Shown piece after piece: positions 45,377 to 57,953 of a DNA stretch of 64,000 nt. The DNA is from Arachnopeziza araneosa (taxonomy: Eukaryota; Ascomycota; Leotiomycetes; Helotiales; Arachnopezizaceae), in NCBI GenBank assembly GCA_003988855.1, contig QYAI01000053.1, positions 62,001-126,000 on the forward strand. Reading direction: 5' to 3'. The notes under the pieces are model-generated. The model ran no database searches, was not told the origin of the DNA, and saw only the letters and a program-made list of their open reading frames with translations. A program made the position numbers and the translations under genes. Each line of letters starts with the position of its first letter. Within the stretch, counting starts at the first letter, position 1.

Positions 45377-48300
45377 TGTTGAGAGTATTGTGGTAATGGG
45401 ATTAGGGAGCGGCGAAATCTAATTCGGGTGTCAGATCCGCAGCAAGGTTTGCGTGACAGTGGCCTGATGTCCTAAAATTATCGAATCGACGCTGTACAAC
45501 GCTCCGTCTGTTAAAAAGTGACTTGCATCTGCGGTGGAAGCAAACAACGGATACCAAACGCTTGGATCAACGTTCCGTGCTTTCGTGAAACGTGCAGGAA
45601 CCCGGGAATCTGGTTCCAGTTCACGGGAGTCAGTGAGGGTTATAAGGGAGCTCGGATGAGGGCCGATATCCGTCACATTCTGGGGCGTTGAAACATTACA
45701 GATTGAGGCTCCACGGAGCAAGGAAACTATATTGGCGTCCACTTGTATGGCGAGAGTTTTGCTGGAATGCAAAGTGCAAAGTTGGGAAGTATCGCGGTTG
45801 TTCCGTCGTTCATGGGTCGACTTTCATTGAGGGGGTCGTAATGTGGTGAAGATTTACGGCCGTAGAAGCGCCAGCGGGCTTGGTGAGCACGGGGTTTGGC
45901 GGACGAGGCGGGGTGGAAAACGGCGACTCTCCAGCCCACCTAACCTTAAATAACCCAGCGGAAAGAAAGACATTTCATTCCAGGCACCGGTGAGAGCGTA
46001 AGTGGTCAAGATACGAGGAGTGTCCACGTTCCGACGACGGCAACTAAAGCCATCCACTGTGCTGGGACAGGTGGCGCTGAGGAGCGTCCCCTCACCCCTT
46101 ACGGTGTTGACATTCCGCAATCATCATCATCCTTCTGGAAGAATCGGAGAGCGATATTTCTCTATGGAATGCAGGAGGGCTCCTCTCCTGCAAGAATTCC
46201 ATGATCAATATCCGCTCATGTCTCAACGCGGGACGACCTTGAATCTTGAGGAGCACGGTAGATGATCAACCCGCCGAATTGATGTGCGGATGCTGCATGC
46301 AGCTTACTCGGGAGCTCCCGAGCTTGAGAGAAGAATGGAAGCACCGAGCTTTCTGAAGAGCAAGAGCGCACGTGATGACCCTGAAGTGAAGATATCTCTG
46401 GGCCGGAAACCCTTTCAAGAAAGTCCTCCGCATGGCTTCGGTGTGGCTGGACGGCTTTAATTTCATGATTGGCTTGTGGCTCATTCCACGAGGAAGCCGC
46501 TTTGGATTTTCGCTTTACGGTAGTCGAGAGAGGAGGGAATATTGAAAAAACAAAGCTGGGCTTGACCCAAAAGGGCACCCTTTTGCTGGGCGCCGAAGTG
46601 TGCTGAGCTGAGCTGAGATTTTCAAACCTTGCCGGACACCTGGTACCTCCCGTACTTCGCTCGACGTCTTTCCCATATAGGAAAATACAAAGCCTCCACT
46701 ACAACATTGCAAAACATGTCATCTTCCCGTCCCATCACGGCCGAATGCTCAGGAGGCGCAATTCCATGATGATAGTCAGGAAACCATCAATTCTCCGATT
46801 TGTTATGGGATCGAGGTTTTTCAATTTTGCACCAGCCAAGCCCAAGGAAATTGAGAAGCAACCCGCGGAGTGATTACTATCACTTGGCTGGATGGGCCTT
46901 GACAAAGGGTCTAGACTCCACAGTTCATAAATCTGACAAGACAGTGGACAAGCACAACTCCGAATCCACAACCACATACAGAATCTTTTCCGAAGGGTCG
47001 GTCCGGAGATAATAGTCTGCCGTTCAATAAAGGGCCTGGTGGAAGCACTTCGAGGTTTTAAGGAGGTCGGAGTAAAGTAGCTCCGTGAATTTGAAGCTCA
47101 TTCGATGTTCCTTTCTCCGTACTTCCACTATATCCCCAGGAGAAATATTTGCTCATGGACCAGTATCGCGATCATTATCGACGCTTGCAGGGAAAACTGC
47201 AGATTGCTTGTATCCGTGAATCATAGGACGAACATGAAACCCGGGACCGATCGTCCTTGAAATCCGCGACAATTCCCAAGTTCAAGCAACCAAAAACACG
47301 GAGATACATACCAACAGCCAAGAAGACCGAAACAAAAGAAACAAACGTAATAATCAGCGCAAAAAGTCGTAGAACCTTATCTCATGCATTTCAAGTGCAG
47401 CCGTACGCTGAGAACCAGAAGAAACACACACTATGATCTTCGGCTTGCAAAATTTTACTGCTTTGGATCAACCATGCTTCCTGCCTCTACACAACCCGAC
47501 CGCTCGTTGAGTGACATGTTAGATATTAGTCTCAAAGTTAAGAGAGCTGGGGGAAGGAGCGACTCGACTACACAGAGGAAAGAGGAGCCAGACATATGGC
47601 GCTCCTTCCCTCTGGTCAGGGTTAATATTTGCTGAACTGCGCAAGAAGCATTCAGATTAGCATGTCGACCATGCCTTCTCCTTCCGCACATCTCAACCAA
47701 TCACTGTGTAATGTATCAATGTAGAATTTGCGGTTAAGATAACAGAAAGGAAGTTGTCATCAATCACAAAAGGAGTATTAATGTACAGGGCGCTCCTTTT
47801 CCATTGATCAGACTCTAAATCTCCATACAGCAAGAAAGCCAAGACAACAAGAACGAGACGGAAAAAGCAAAAGAAGAAGAAAAGAAAGGAAGAAGGAAGA
47901 AGTGTATTAGGTATCACAAGGAATAATGCTCATGCGCCTGCGAGGCTGGATTACTCCATTCAGACCAAATCCGTAAGAGTACGCACGATCAGAAGTCCTG
48001 AACCTATCAATGAGGCGCTGGAGGGATGAACGAGAAAAATTCCGCTAGAAGTTCACAAGAGAAAAGAAGGGGTGTGGAAGTCGCGTCTTGAGAAGTCACG
48101 GATCCGCGGGTGCAAGGTCGAATTTGGAAATGATACTCCGAAGCAGAATAAGAGAAGACGTCAAGGATGACCCGGTTCATGTTCGCAAGAATACTTCACT
48201 GTAGACACGGCACCAAGACGTCAAAAATCTAGAAGAAAAATGTTCCTGAGGATTCGGAAAGATTTCTAGAATGGAGGCAAGAAGAGCGGTTATCGAAAGA

Positions 48301-51300
48301 ATTGGCAGGTCCGAGAGATCGAGTGAATGATACATCAGCCGTCCGCCCAAGCTACGATTTTGCGCTCTGGGCAGGATGGCAGAGAGGCCATGATATTTGT
48401 TTGAGGATTCAGAATATGCTTTGGGTTTTCAGATGATCGTATCATCAAATGAGTTTTCGTATGGAGTATTTTAGCAGCATAAGCATGCATGTTGCTCGGC
48501 CCTGAGCAAGCACGGTTCCTCCTTGAGGCTCAAACCTTGCAAATAGGAGTCCACGAATTCAATAGATCCTATGGTCGCCAACTCGGATTCATTGGACTCC
48601 GATCTTTCCCAGGTACACGAATAAGGTGCCTAGGTACTTGGGATATCCTGGCTGTAGGAGGTAGCCTAGAAATCTTTCCTCAATTTCCTTAATCATCGAT
48701 CGCGTCTATAGTAAATGAACTGAACCTCAACTTGCTCTAGAGCTCTGAGCAATTTCTTGACAAGGCAAACATTGCTTGTATTGGCGTGGGTGTTGAAACG
48801 ATACCTCGTCCTTAGTACGATCATCCTCGTGGTAGGAGAAAATTTCAGCTGAAAATCATTCGATCTCGCGGACGTTGAAGTCTGGGGATCCTTGCGTTCC
48901 GAGCTCTCCCTATTTCCGAGTAACGCTCCAAAGGTAATTTCTAGCTTACAGCCATGTTTCGTCAAGAACATTCTTTGGTTTCAGAATGCTCGATGTTAGC
49001 TTACCATATTTCTTAGATACTAAAGTTTGGTAAAGTATCGGCTGGTCTCAACATATTTCGTCCAAGGTCGGTGAGGCTCCAAGAATAGCAATTTGTTCCA
49101 GTGACAGGCTTCAGCCTTCTTCTGTTGCTACGTACCTGCATACACACAGACACCCCATTTCCGGGCTCAACCTAGCTGCCGGTTCCCGAAACAATGACCT
49201 CGCGCCTCTGTTATGATTTTTTGTACGCGATGATTGGTTCGTTCGAAAGGTTTTCGTCGCGTTCCACGTTTTGTCAACCTGCCAGGACAAACAAAGAGTC
49301 GGCATCTAGATTCGGGATGGACCGCGTCTGTGACCTGCATCGTAGAGTTGTTTGCGCTGCGCAACGTGCCCAACATCGGGACTTATTGTAGGAAGGAAAT
49401 GCAGGAACAAGATGAACTCCCGGAACTACTGGGTAAGCAAGTGCAGTGAGTGAGATTTTCCTTTGGGGAACTACTGCAGCAGGGTGGCCGAATTCGAATG
49501 AGAATCCTCCGATTCAAGGCTGAAAACAGCCCACCGTTTGGTCATACTAAGCCAACAGATGTGAATGTGAAAAGAGTAAGAGGCTTCCGACTGGTTCGGA
49601 TTCTTGAGAGTCATCAATACTGTATTTTCCTCCTTGCTGGAGAACATATTGAACTTGAAGATACTCTAACCAAATTATTGAGAGCCAATCACCGCCGGGG
49701 AATTGAAATGAGCCCTGGTGAGAATGATGACGTTTGCGTCCGATCCTACAAGACTTTTTCCCTGTTGCAGCTCTCCAAACAAGAACTGCTGAAATGAAGG
49801 TTGGATGAGGAACCCACATCCCGCTGACCTTTCGCCTCCAAAACCGCATTCGGACGCACTTGATGTACCCACACCGTGATATTCGTGCCTAGTTGGTGAG
49901 TGGGAGCGGGAGTTTGAGCACGACCTCTGCTCATGGAAGTTTCAAAGATGCTCCGGTCATATCATCTAAACAAGTCCATTGCGCAAGTGGATTTGTTTTT
50001 GAATCGAGATAGCCCAAGATCTTCCCCAGATGGCATGTCTAGACGAATCAGGATGGCTAGAAAGTGCCGTTTTGGCGTATCTCTTGAAGCGTGAAATTCC
50101 CCTAGCGCCACTGTTTCGAGACTGTTGGCGGCGGACTGAAATAAATGAATCAGAAGCAGAAGTTGACCTATCGACGGCCTCTGTGTGAGACTTATGACAT
50201 ACCGCAGGGCCATCAGGATGGCGCAAGGATAGACAGGCTTAGATCTCGCGGGTTGCCCACTTGCCTCAAGCTCTTGATCCTTTCCGCACAGACTAGCATT
50301 CGAAAAGGTTGACGCCAGCAGCTGGAGCTGGTGGAGACGTTCGAACATGGGATCCCAAGCTGACCAGGCTGGAGAGGGAACGCAGGTTCGCATCAGAAGC
50401 AATACCAAGGCTCCGAAGGGGTGGGAATGCTCCGTATGGATAGCCACATCAAAACAAAGGCGAACAGGCCCCTCCCCATAACAGAATCCAGCTCTCTGGA
50501 AGCATTTGACCGTCTTGAACTGCTCATCATCTTCTTGAGACTCTCACTTCCTTCACTTCACGATCTTGTCAGCCGCTGTCAGCAGAAGTATACTCGCAAT
50601 ATCCTCCGCAATATTCCAGAACGAATCGCCTTCCAATCCCGACTTTGACAGTTATTGCGCCTCGAGGCCAATCAGCGCTGCGCATTCTCCGGCACAGCGA
50701 CCTCGTATTACCAACACGGCTACAAACTTTTTGCGAACTGGCTAAAGGGACCCTACTCTTACCTGGCTTAACCCTCACACCTCGTTGCATACTGCGGTTG
50801 CAATTGGCCTCTTGCAGGGCGTTGGATAATCTTACCAGCTGCAAATGTTATTGTGCAGGCCAAGGAGTCAAGGACCACAAGTCTGATCCTCGGCTGGAAG
50901 TTGGCCTGCTGGGATCAGCAAGGTGGAGAAGCCGGCCGTAGAGCACACGCGACGCGTTGAGGCTCGACCTCTGCGAGGAAAAATAATAATAATAAGACGA
51001 CGGGCTTCTTATTATTCACCATATACTCCGAATCCTTTCGCCCACTTTTCTCCGCCTGTTTATTTGCACTATCCGCTGCGTAGGTTTCTCTTCGGGCCTC
51101 GGAAACCTGATTGATTAAATCGAATCTGCTTGTTGCTTTTAAAGTTCCAACCATACCTGGTGGGGGTTTGATATAAACAAACCGGCAGCCCTCTTGACGA
51201 CCTGCTGAGCAACGACCCCGCCGACTGGAAAACCGCATCTTCGGGTCCCACTGGTTTTTGGGGCAATCAATCCATTTCATATCAATCCAGAGAGGGCTGT

Positions 51301-51867
51301 GACCTTTTGGGAGACCTTTCCAGGACCCGTTTCACGCAAACACCGCGCACTCCTGCTCTCTGCTCTCTGCACCTGGCCGGGCCACCCATGATTTAGCTCA
51401 AGCGATCGCGTCTCATCTCTATTCCAAGCTGCAACGAACCCGATTCTGCTGCTGGCGAGCCGTGGTCGTCCACAGCAAGACAACGACCTAGAAAGCGGAT
51501 AGAACTTGGTACGAGCTTGGAGGTCGGTGTGACGGTCTGTCAGAGACACAACAGACACACACTACAATCCGACTTGGACTAACCCGTGAATGTTTGAGAA
51601 TTTCAGCGAGGAAGAGAATCGGCTTTCGATATTGACGCCGGGTCTTTGAAAGATCGCCAATCGGATACAGCCAAACGCTTTGGTGTCGTCGGTCGAAGCC
51701 GGATATTGTTTGCTTCTCGTCACTCGTTTGAACAATTAAAGGCGCCACCCCACAAGCTATTTTGCGCCAGAACTTTATACACTCCAACCTATTCACGAAT
51801 CTATCGTACACGAAAGCCTCATTAGATCGACAACAAAGATTACTCGACCTCCGTTTACAAAGAAGTG
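45377..51867. other. 6.5-kb gene-poor region
   Basis: The longest stretch in the window without a recognisable gene. Many frames of 60-160 codons exist on both strands (for example minus 45431-45772 and 49962-50447, plus 49450-49797), but none has a recognisable motif, a credible splice partner or protein-like composition over its whole length. I saw no long repeat, no transposon protein and no tRNA. The last kilobase before 51868 is likely the promoter and leader of the four-TM gene. Confidence 0.5.
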
Positions 51868-53316
51868 ATGGAAGGCCGTCGTGTTGTGCCGCTGGCACTG
51901 GGAGCATTGGCCGTGTCGAGTGAGCTGGCCATGTTGACATTCGACATTCTTTTCTCGATCACATTATCTCGTACATCTTCGCCGATAAAAGCCAATATTG
52001 TGGCCATAGTCTCGTCGGTGCTGAGTGGCATAACATCAGCGCTCTTAGTATGGCTATTTTGTCGGCAATTGCGTTATCGTAACACGCATATCCAAGATTC
52101 CGGAAATGGCAGACATCATACATACTTGTTAGCTGGATTTAGTGGCGTTTTCGGGATTCTTTCTTCTGTGGCTTCTGCTTTGCTGCTTGGTATCATGAGA
52201 ACGCGAATTGCAGAACTCCCAAAGCGAACGATCTATTCGCCAACCGAAAACTTGGTCACCGGTGGCTTCATTGTCTGGGCAATTGCTTTACTATTGCAGG
52301 CCATTTTCATCATATGCATGGTTATCATTCAACGGAGAGACTTCCAACAGCAAATTCGGCCATATGTTCCTCAGTCAGAACCCGAGGTCTTTCCAGCAAT
52401 GGAAGAAGCACCTCGGCCACAAACCTGGGATGTCCCAGAGCAGCTTGGCCATCGCGGATCGGTTTCGATGGACTCTCGATCACCACCTTCATCTAGTGGT
52501 CGATCGCGTGCAGCTTCTGATACCATGTCTTCATTGCGTTCTTCATTTTCTCAAGTTGTTCGTCCAATAAGCTCTCGGACGAGACTTATACACAACCAGA
52601 AACAGCCTTATAGTCCCTCGATGGACTCTGGGTATCGTGAAAGAAGTAGATCTGTTGAGGATGGCTTTGATTCATGGGATACCTCAGCTGTTGATCCGCA
52701 ATCTCGGCAAGCTGTAGAGTCAGCATCACCAACACCCCCACGATTCCTTGAAACCATTCCTGCAAGTCCTACCACAAGCAGAAGCCCCAGTCCAGGCTTC
52801 CCACTCGATCTACAGCCTCCAGCGTCCAGAAAGCGGAGCCGGAGTTACAGTCCTGCTAATAGCTATCGAGCCCCAAGCCGAGGTGTGCGAAACATAAGTC
52901 CAACAGAGAGCACTAGCGAAGCACACATCCACCCTCTATTTAGAACTGACTCACCAACTCCACCACCCGCAGCTACCCCTGGCACGATGGTCACGGCGGC
53001 TCCAGGAGCAGGCCAGGTGATTTCAGATCGAGCCAGCATTCGCTCATTACGACGTATGAGAAGTGATAGTCTTCCCTCGAGCCCTTTGGCGCATAGCGAC
53101 AGCTTGGAGAGTATTCAAAGAGCACTAGAAAAAGAGGAATGGGAACGGCTACAAGAAGCTGGAAAGCAGGTCGAAGGAGAGAGGAAGCTGACGCCGCCGA
53201 TCCCTGATTTCATAATGAACGGAGGACACAGAAATAGTGTGCAAGCATTCCACTCAAGGAGGAAAACGCAACCTGTAGCTGGAAACTTGGATTTACGAGA
53301 AACGGATGAATCTTGA
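51868..53316 (+). CDS. four-TM protein with long disordered Ser/Pro tail
   Basis: Intronless, 482 aa from the ATG at 51868. Four hydrophobic segments: about residues 8-30 (VPLALGALAVSSELAMLTFD), 42-64 (ANIVAIVSSVLSGITSALLV), 84-108 (TYLLAGFSGVFGILSSVASA) and 130-153 (GGFIVWAIALLLQAIFIICM). The remaining 325 residues are predicted disordered by eye, rich in Ser, Pro and Arg with many SP/TP sites (RSPSPGFPLDLQPP, SPTPPRFLET), as in phosphoregulated fungal membrane scaffolds. I do not recognise a family. The membrane part could be MARVEL-like. The frame is clean and codon use ordinary, so the gene is real. Confidence 0.75.
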   Translation: MEGRRVVPLALGALAVSSELAMLTFDILFSITLSRTSSPIKANIVAIVSSVLSGITSALLVWLFCRQLRYRNTHIQDSGNGRHHTYLLAGFSGVFGILSSVASALLLGIMRTRIAELPKRTIYSPTENLVTGGFIVWAIALLLQAIFIICMVIIQRRDFQQQIRPYVPQSEPEVFPAMEEAPRPQTWDVPEQLGHRGSVSMDSRSPPSSSGRSRAASDTMSSLRSSFSQVVRPISSRTRLIHNQKQPYSPSMDSGYRERSRSVEDGFDSWDTSAVDPQSRQAVESASPTPPRFLETIPASPTTSRSPSPGFPLDLQPPASRKRSRSYSPANSYRAPSRGVRNISPTESTSEAHIHPLFRTDSPTPPPAATPGTMVTAAPGAGQVISDRASIRSLRRMRSDSLPSSPLAHSDSLESIQRALEKEEWERLQEAGKQVEGERKLTPPIPDFIMNGGHRNSVQAFHSRRKTQPVAGNLDLRETDES

Positions 53317-54097
53317 TGAGAGATGAGGCTCAACGCCAAATGATTTTCTTAATGTTTATGTACGATGGATATGATTGATGTTAGCGAAGGCGTTTGTTAT
53401 AAGAGATATACCTTAGTGCTTAAATGAAATAACAATCTCAATATTACCTCGAGTTGAAGATGTGCATGTGAAAGTAAACGAGATGACGGAAAGGCAGCAC
53501 CATCCGAGTTGTTTGATACTATCGTTCTGCGCAGAAAACATGATTCATTTTGGAAGTTGCAAGAGGTGATCAACATCTGACTAGGAATAACTAGGTAGAG
53601 TCTTCTCTTCTGATTCCCGTGGGCGGCGTTCAAACTTGCATGGAAGCCTGCCGGAGTACCTCACTCGGTGAACTTGAACACATGCCGGCCCGTGCCTAGA
53701 AGACAAGGCTATGCAAGGCTACAGAATCTCTTGCTATATCTCATCGCTATTGGTGTCATCGTCGGACTTCAAGCACTATTGACCATAAACATCATTGTTG
53801 GTCGACAATCTAAGCAACGACAAGTAAGCTTAAAGACAAAGATTCGTAACAGTGACAAGTGATTCACTCACCGAGCAGACTCCAACCAGGCTCCAGAGAC
53901 CTCGTCAGTTTTGTGGCGTTCGGCTAAGTTTAGCACCTCGCGCTAATTGACCTGGGTCCATCCTCCTCTCTACAGAATCATAACTGCGACCTGGTTCTCT
54001 CAACTTCCTCCATAGACCGCGCGATCAACATCGCGCAACTACCGTCGACTCCCATCTCTCAACTGTTATTGCTGCTTGCCAGCTATCCCTTTTCAAG
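53317..54097. other. intergenic between the four-TM gene and RAD23
   Basis: No gene. The last 200 bp before RAD23 are pyrimidine-rich, as is common upstream of housekeeping genes in filamentous fungi. Confidence 0.6.
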
Positions 54098-55642
54098 ATG
54101 AAGCTCACATTCAGAGTATGTAGGCGCTGCGCCCCCCGTCACTATGCCTTCTACCCCTCGTTGAGCGAAAGCAAAGCTAACACTCTTTTGCTGTAGGATC
54201 TGAAGCAGCAAAAATTCTCTATTGAAGCTGAACCCACCGAGTTGGTACGCAATACCCTTTTCTCGGTCTCGATTCGTTCCTAGATCGGCGCTTCGCCAAT
54301 ACCAGAAACCCACGTCAACATACCTTGCACTAACATCATGGCATAGATTTCAGAAATCAAGGAGAAGATTGCGAAAGAGAAGGGATGGGAGCCTGCACAA
54401 CAGCGATTGATTTATTCCGGTATATTCTCCTCTCGCTTGTACCAGTTGCGAAAACCTTGCTTACAAAGAATACAGGCAAGATCCTCCAAGATGACAAGAC
54501 TGTGGAGTCTTATAAGGTTGAGGAAAAAGGATTCATCGTTTGTATGTTGAACAAGGTCAGTGAACGCTAGTTACTTGTAAAACCATCCACTAATGTGTCG
54601 TCTAGCCTAAAGCCGCTGCTTCGAGTTCCACTCCCAAAGCTCCTTCGACCCCAGCCCCAGTCGCCGCATCATCTACACCAGCTGCTCCTCCTCCAGCCCC
54701 GGTCGCTTCGATAGCTTCGACAACGCCTGTTGCTCCAGCTACACCTTCTCCTGCTGGCGCGGGTACTGTCCCCCTTGCGATTCCTGCTACCCCATCCGGA
54801 CCTGCAACATCTGGGCTTTCCATGGGTGCTGAGCGAGCCGCACAAATAGCAGAACTAGAGAACATGGGCTTCGAGAGATCACAGATTGACCTCGCAATGC
54901 GTGCAGCGTTCTACAATTCTGAGCGTGCAGTTGAATACCTTCTAACCGTAAGTGAACGATAAAGTTTAAACCCTCAGGGCTAATTGCTTCAAAGGGCATT
55001 CCAGAAAATTTACAACAGGAACCAAGAGCCCCTGCTGTTGCTGCAGCTCCACAAGTCAATGCTTCGCCTTCTCCTGCACCTGCAACTGGTGGAGCCGAGG
55101 GTGGAGATGAACCAATAAATCTGTTTGAGGCTGCCGCACAAGCTGGAACTGGTGCAAGAAGTGGAGGTGCTCGTGGTGCATCGGCTGGTATAAACCTACC
55201 TGGAGCTGGTGCTGCTGCCGGGCTTGGGAATCTTGACTTTCTCCGAAACAACCCACAATTCCAGCAACTTCGCCAAGTTGTGCAACAAAATCCACAAATG
55301 CTTGAGCCAATCCTCCAACAGGTTGGCGCTGGTAACCCTCAATTGGCGCAGTTGATCGGTCAACACCCCGAGCAATTCCTTCAACTTTTGAGCGAAGATG
55401 GCGATAATGATGCGCCGCTTCCACCAGGAGCCCAGGCCATCAGTGTTACCGAGGAAGAACGCGACGCCATAGAGCGAGTAAGTTAATTTGATATGTATGT
55501 CGGTTGTGTACTAACGATGTTGTAGTTATGTCTTCTCGGATTCCCTCGGGATCAAGCCATTCAAGCGTACTTTGCATGCGACAAGAATGAAGAATTGGCT
55601 GCTAATTTCCTCTTCGACCAGCCTGATGATGAGGAACAATGA
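54098..55642 (+). CDS. RAD23: UV excision repair / proteasome shuttle protein Rad23
   Basis: Rad23 binds polyubiquitin through UBA domains and the proteasome through its UBL, and stabilises Rad4/XPC in nucleotide excision repair. Seven exons (54098-54115, 54197-54244, 54347-54419, 54476-54555, 54606-54947, 54995-55477, 55526-55642) give 386 aa (yeast 398). UBL 1-75 (MKLTFRDLKQQKFSIEAEP, LIYSGKILQDDKTVESY), a Pro/Ala/Thr-rich linker, UBA1 about 142-187 (QIAELENMGFERSQIDLAMR), an Asn/Gly-rich linker, the STI1-type Rad4-binding domain about 255-310 (LDFLRNNPQFQQLRQVVQQN, PQMLEPILQQV), and UBA2 at the C-terminus (LCLLGFPRDQAIQAYFACDK). The UBL is split by four introns whereas the rest has two. 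Domain order is diagnostic. Confidence 0.96.
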
Positions 55643-57953
55643 GCATCTACACGCGAATCCTTTCCTTTCCTTCACCTCGAGCGATGACGTGCCGATATAT
55701 GTACTCTGGATGCTTTCTTAGGCCATTAGCTATCCAGAGTCCAAGATGGCCAAGTATTTTACCTCTAGTCGTCTATGCCCTCTGATTTGGGAGTGCCATG
55801 CTTTGCATAGAAAAATGGAATGGGTCAGCAAGTGGTGGTATGTGAAAGATTTTCCGGGGTGGTTGTGAGGTTGAGTGCCTGCCTAAGCAGAACGAAAAGA
55901 TATCCTTGCATGCATGCCCATAATACAAATCCAACGGTCTTTCCATCCGAGGCTTTCTAGACGTGAGACATCATGGCTATCATTTCTTCTTTACTCTTGT
56001 GCAAGGAAGATGTTGAACAAACAATCCTGCGCCGCTTGTGATGCAGCTTTCATGTCCTTGTAGGTATCGCCCGAATCAAGAGAGTAGACAACAAACACCA
56101 AAATCAAATTTCTACCTATGTACGGATTCCAAACCTCCAAAACTAAGTAAACCTAGTGCATCAAATGCACGTAGGGGCAGGGATCCTTTCCAAGTGGAGA
56201 CCACCCGCCAATGCAAGGTGGGTTCAGCTGGGTGCATGCATGCTCATGCACGAGGAACGCATTGTGAACGAGGAGCGATGGTGGGATTGGTGCAGATTTC
56301 TGTGCTTGGGATTTTTCAGGTAGGAAATCTTTCGGCGTGATATCTGCCTGGCTGCGGGGAGGGGTCGATGGGTGGATGGGGTCTTGAACGATGCTGATTG
56401 TTCATGGGTCGGATGGGTGGGCTTGGGGAAGGTTGATCGCAGGGTTTGAGGATTTAGGGTTCCTTTGCATGGCGTTGCCCGCGAGGAAATCAGCATCTTT
56501 TTTAGGTCGGAGCTGGAGCCGTGGGAATGGAGAGTTGGGTTCTGGGGATGTTTTGGTGTGGTTTTCATGGGGTTGGGTTGGTGTTGTTGCCTTCTTGGAC
56601 TGTGGGCTGGCGGGAATGTGGTAGCTCATCGTCCATCCTCTTTGAGTTAGGCAGGTGAGGGAAAGGGAAGAATGACTTGAAGACTAAATTAGAAAGTAGA
56701 TTTTTGTCGCACCTCAATGGAGAAGTGTTGTTTAAGAAGGAGAACGACGGCTGGTTCCTTCGTGCTGGACATCCTAAACCTGGTGGGCTACATCAGAGAG
56801 CGGTAATCCCAAGTTAGCACTACTTCTCTCATTCTATAGCCGTTATCGATCTCAGAATTCTAGTACTTTGGGTGAAAGTTATGGTAAATGATGCCTATTT
56901 GAATCCCTAAACTATTTAGCCCCAACTACTTGTCGAGCCTTTTTCTACTGCGGCATGGCTGGTTAAACTCAGCTTGGTACATGAGATGAGAGCAAACCTG
57001 TACTGCGATGGGTAAAGAAATAGTACAAATATTGTGACTTATAAATAAGAAAAGTAGTACAGCGTATTCAAAGAACATGGCTTTCCAATATCCAATCTCC
57101 AGCGGTAGTTGGCTTCTTGAGCCATCGCTATCTATCTCTGTTCTTTACAGGTCCAAGCTAGAAATCAACTCTCCATTTATTTTTATATTTATATGTTCCA
57201 CTTCTGTAATTGATTTCTGATGTCAATGCCATGTCACTGTAGGTCGGCCATGGAAGAATCGTGAAACACAGGGCTGGTGATTGATAGACTGGACGGCGCC
57301 ACGACCATCTTAACACTTTCGGCATTTCATCGATGAAAAACCGAATGGGATGAACCAAACCCCGAACTTAAGATAAAAGTTCCTTTGACAAAGTCAATGA
57401 ACCTGTGAAACGATTCTTCCAGCTTCCATCTCACGGCTGACGATCAGCAAGACCCTTGCTCCTTGAAAACCGTCAGATTCAGCCCTAATTAACCAAAACA
57501 AGAGCAAGGTGAAGAAGTGCGCAACTTGGTGATACGTGAAAGCATATCGCTACCCTTCGATTATCTTGCCAATAAATCCCTCCCCTCCGCAAGATCCTCT
57601 CCTTCGAGTTGGGGTGGTGCACGCACACTGGGGCTGTTTTGATGGGGCGTCAGAAAAGTCCGAAAGATCGGGGATGAACTTCGGCGGCGGGCCGTCACCC
57701 TCTCTGATTGGTCGGGCCAGCCGCTTAGTGCGTCTGGAACCCGAGCACCTGGAGCATTGTGTCAATTTGGTTTTCAGAACTCTTCCTTAAGCTGCCTTCT
57801 CACTCACTTGTTCTTGCGCCAGACAGCGTCGCAAGGTTCATCAATAATTGAAGAACCGCAAACCCAACATCTTGACGTTGAGTTAGATCGCTTCGTCAGG
57901 ATTTTCGTCTCGCTTTTCTCGCTCTTTCTTTCCCTTCATCCTCACTTTTCCAT
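55643..57953. other. intergenic, 2.3 kb
   Basis: Downstream of RAD23 and upstream of the RG-rich gene, both plus. Frames near 56040-56630 are G/T-biased and without motif. No RNA gene or repeat seen. Confidence 0.55.

Noticed and set aside
49962..50447. 161-codon minus-strand frame with a helical-looking middle (QLLLLIHLFQSAANSL)
   Set aside because: No recognisable domain, no splice partner, and frames of similar length occur on the other strand nearby. Left as non-coding pending transcript data.
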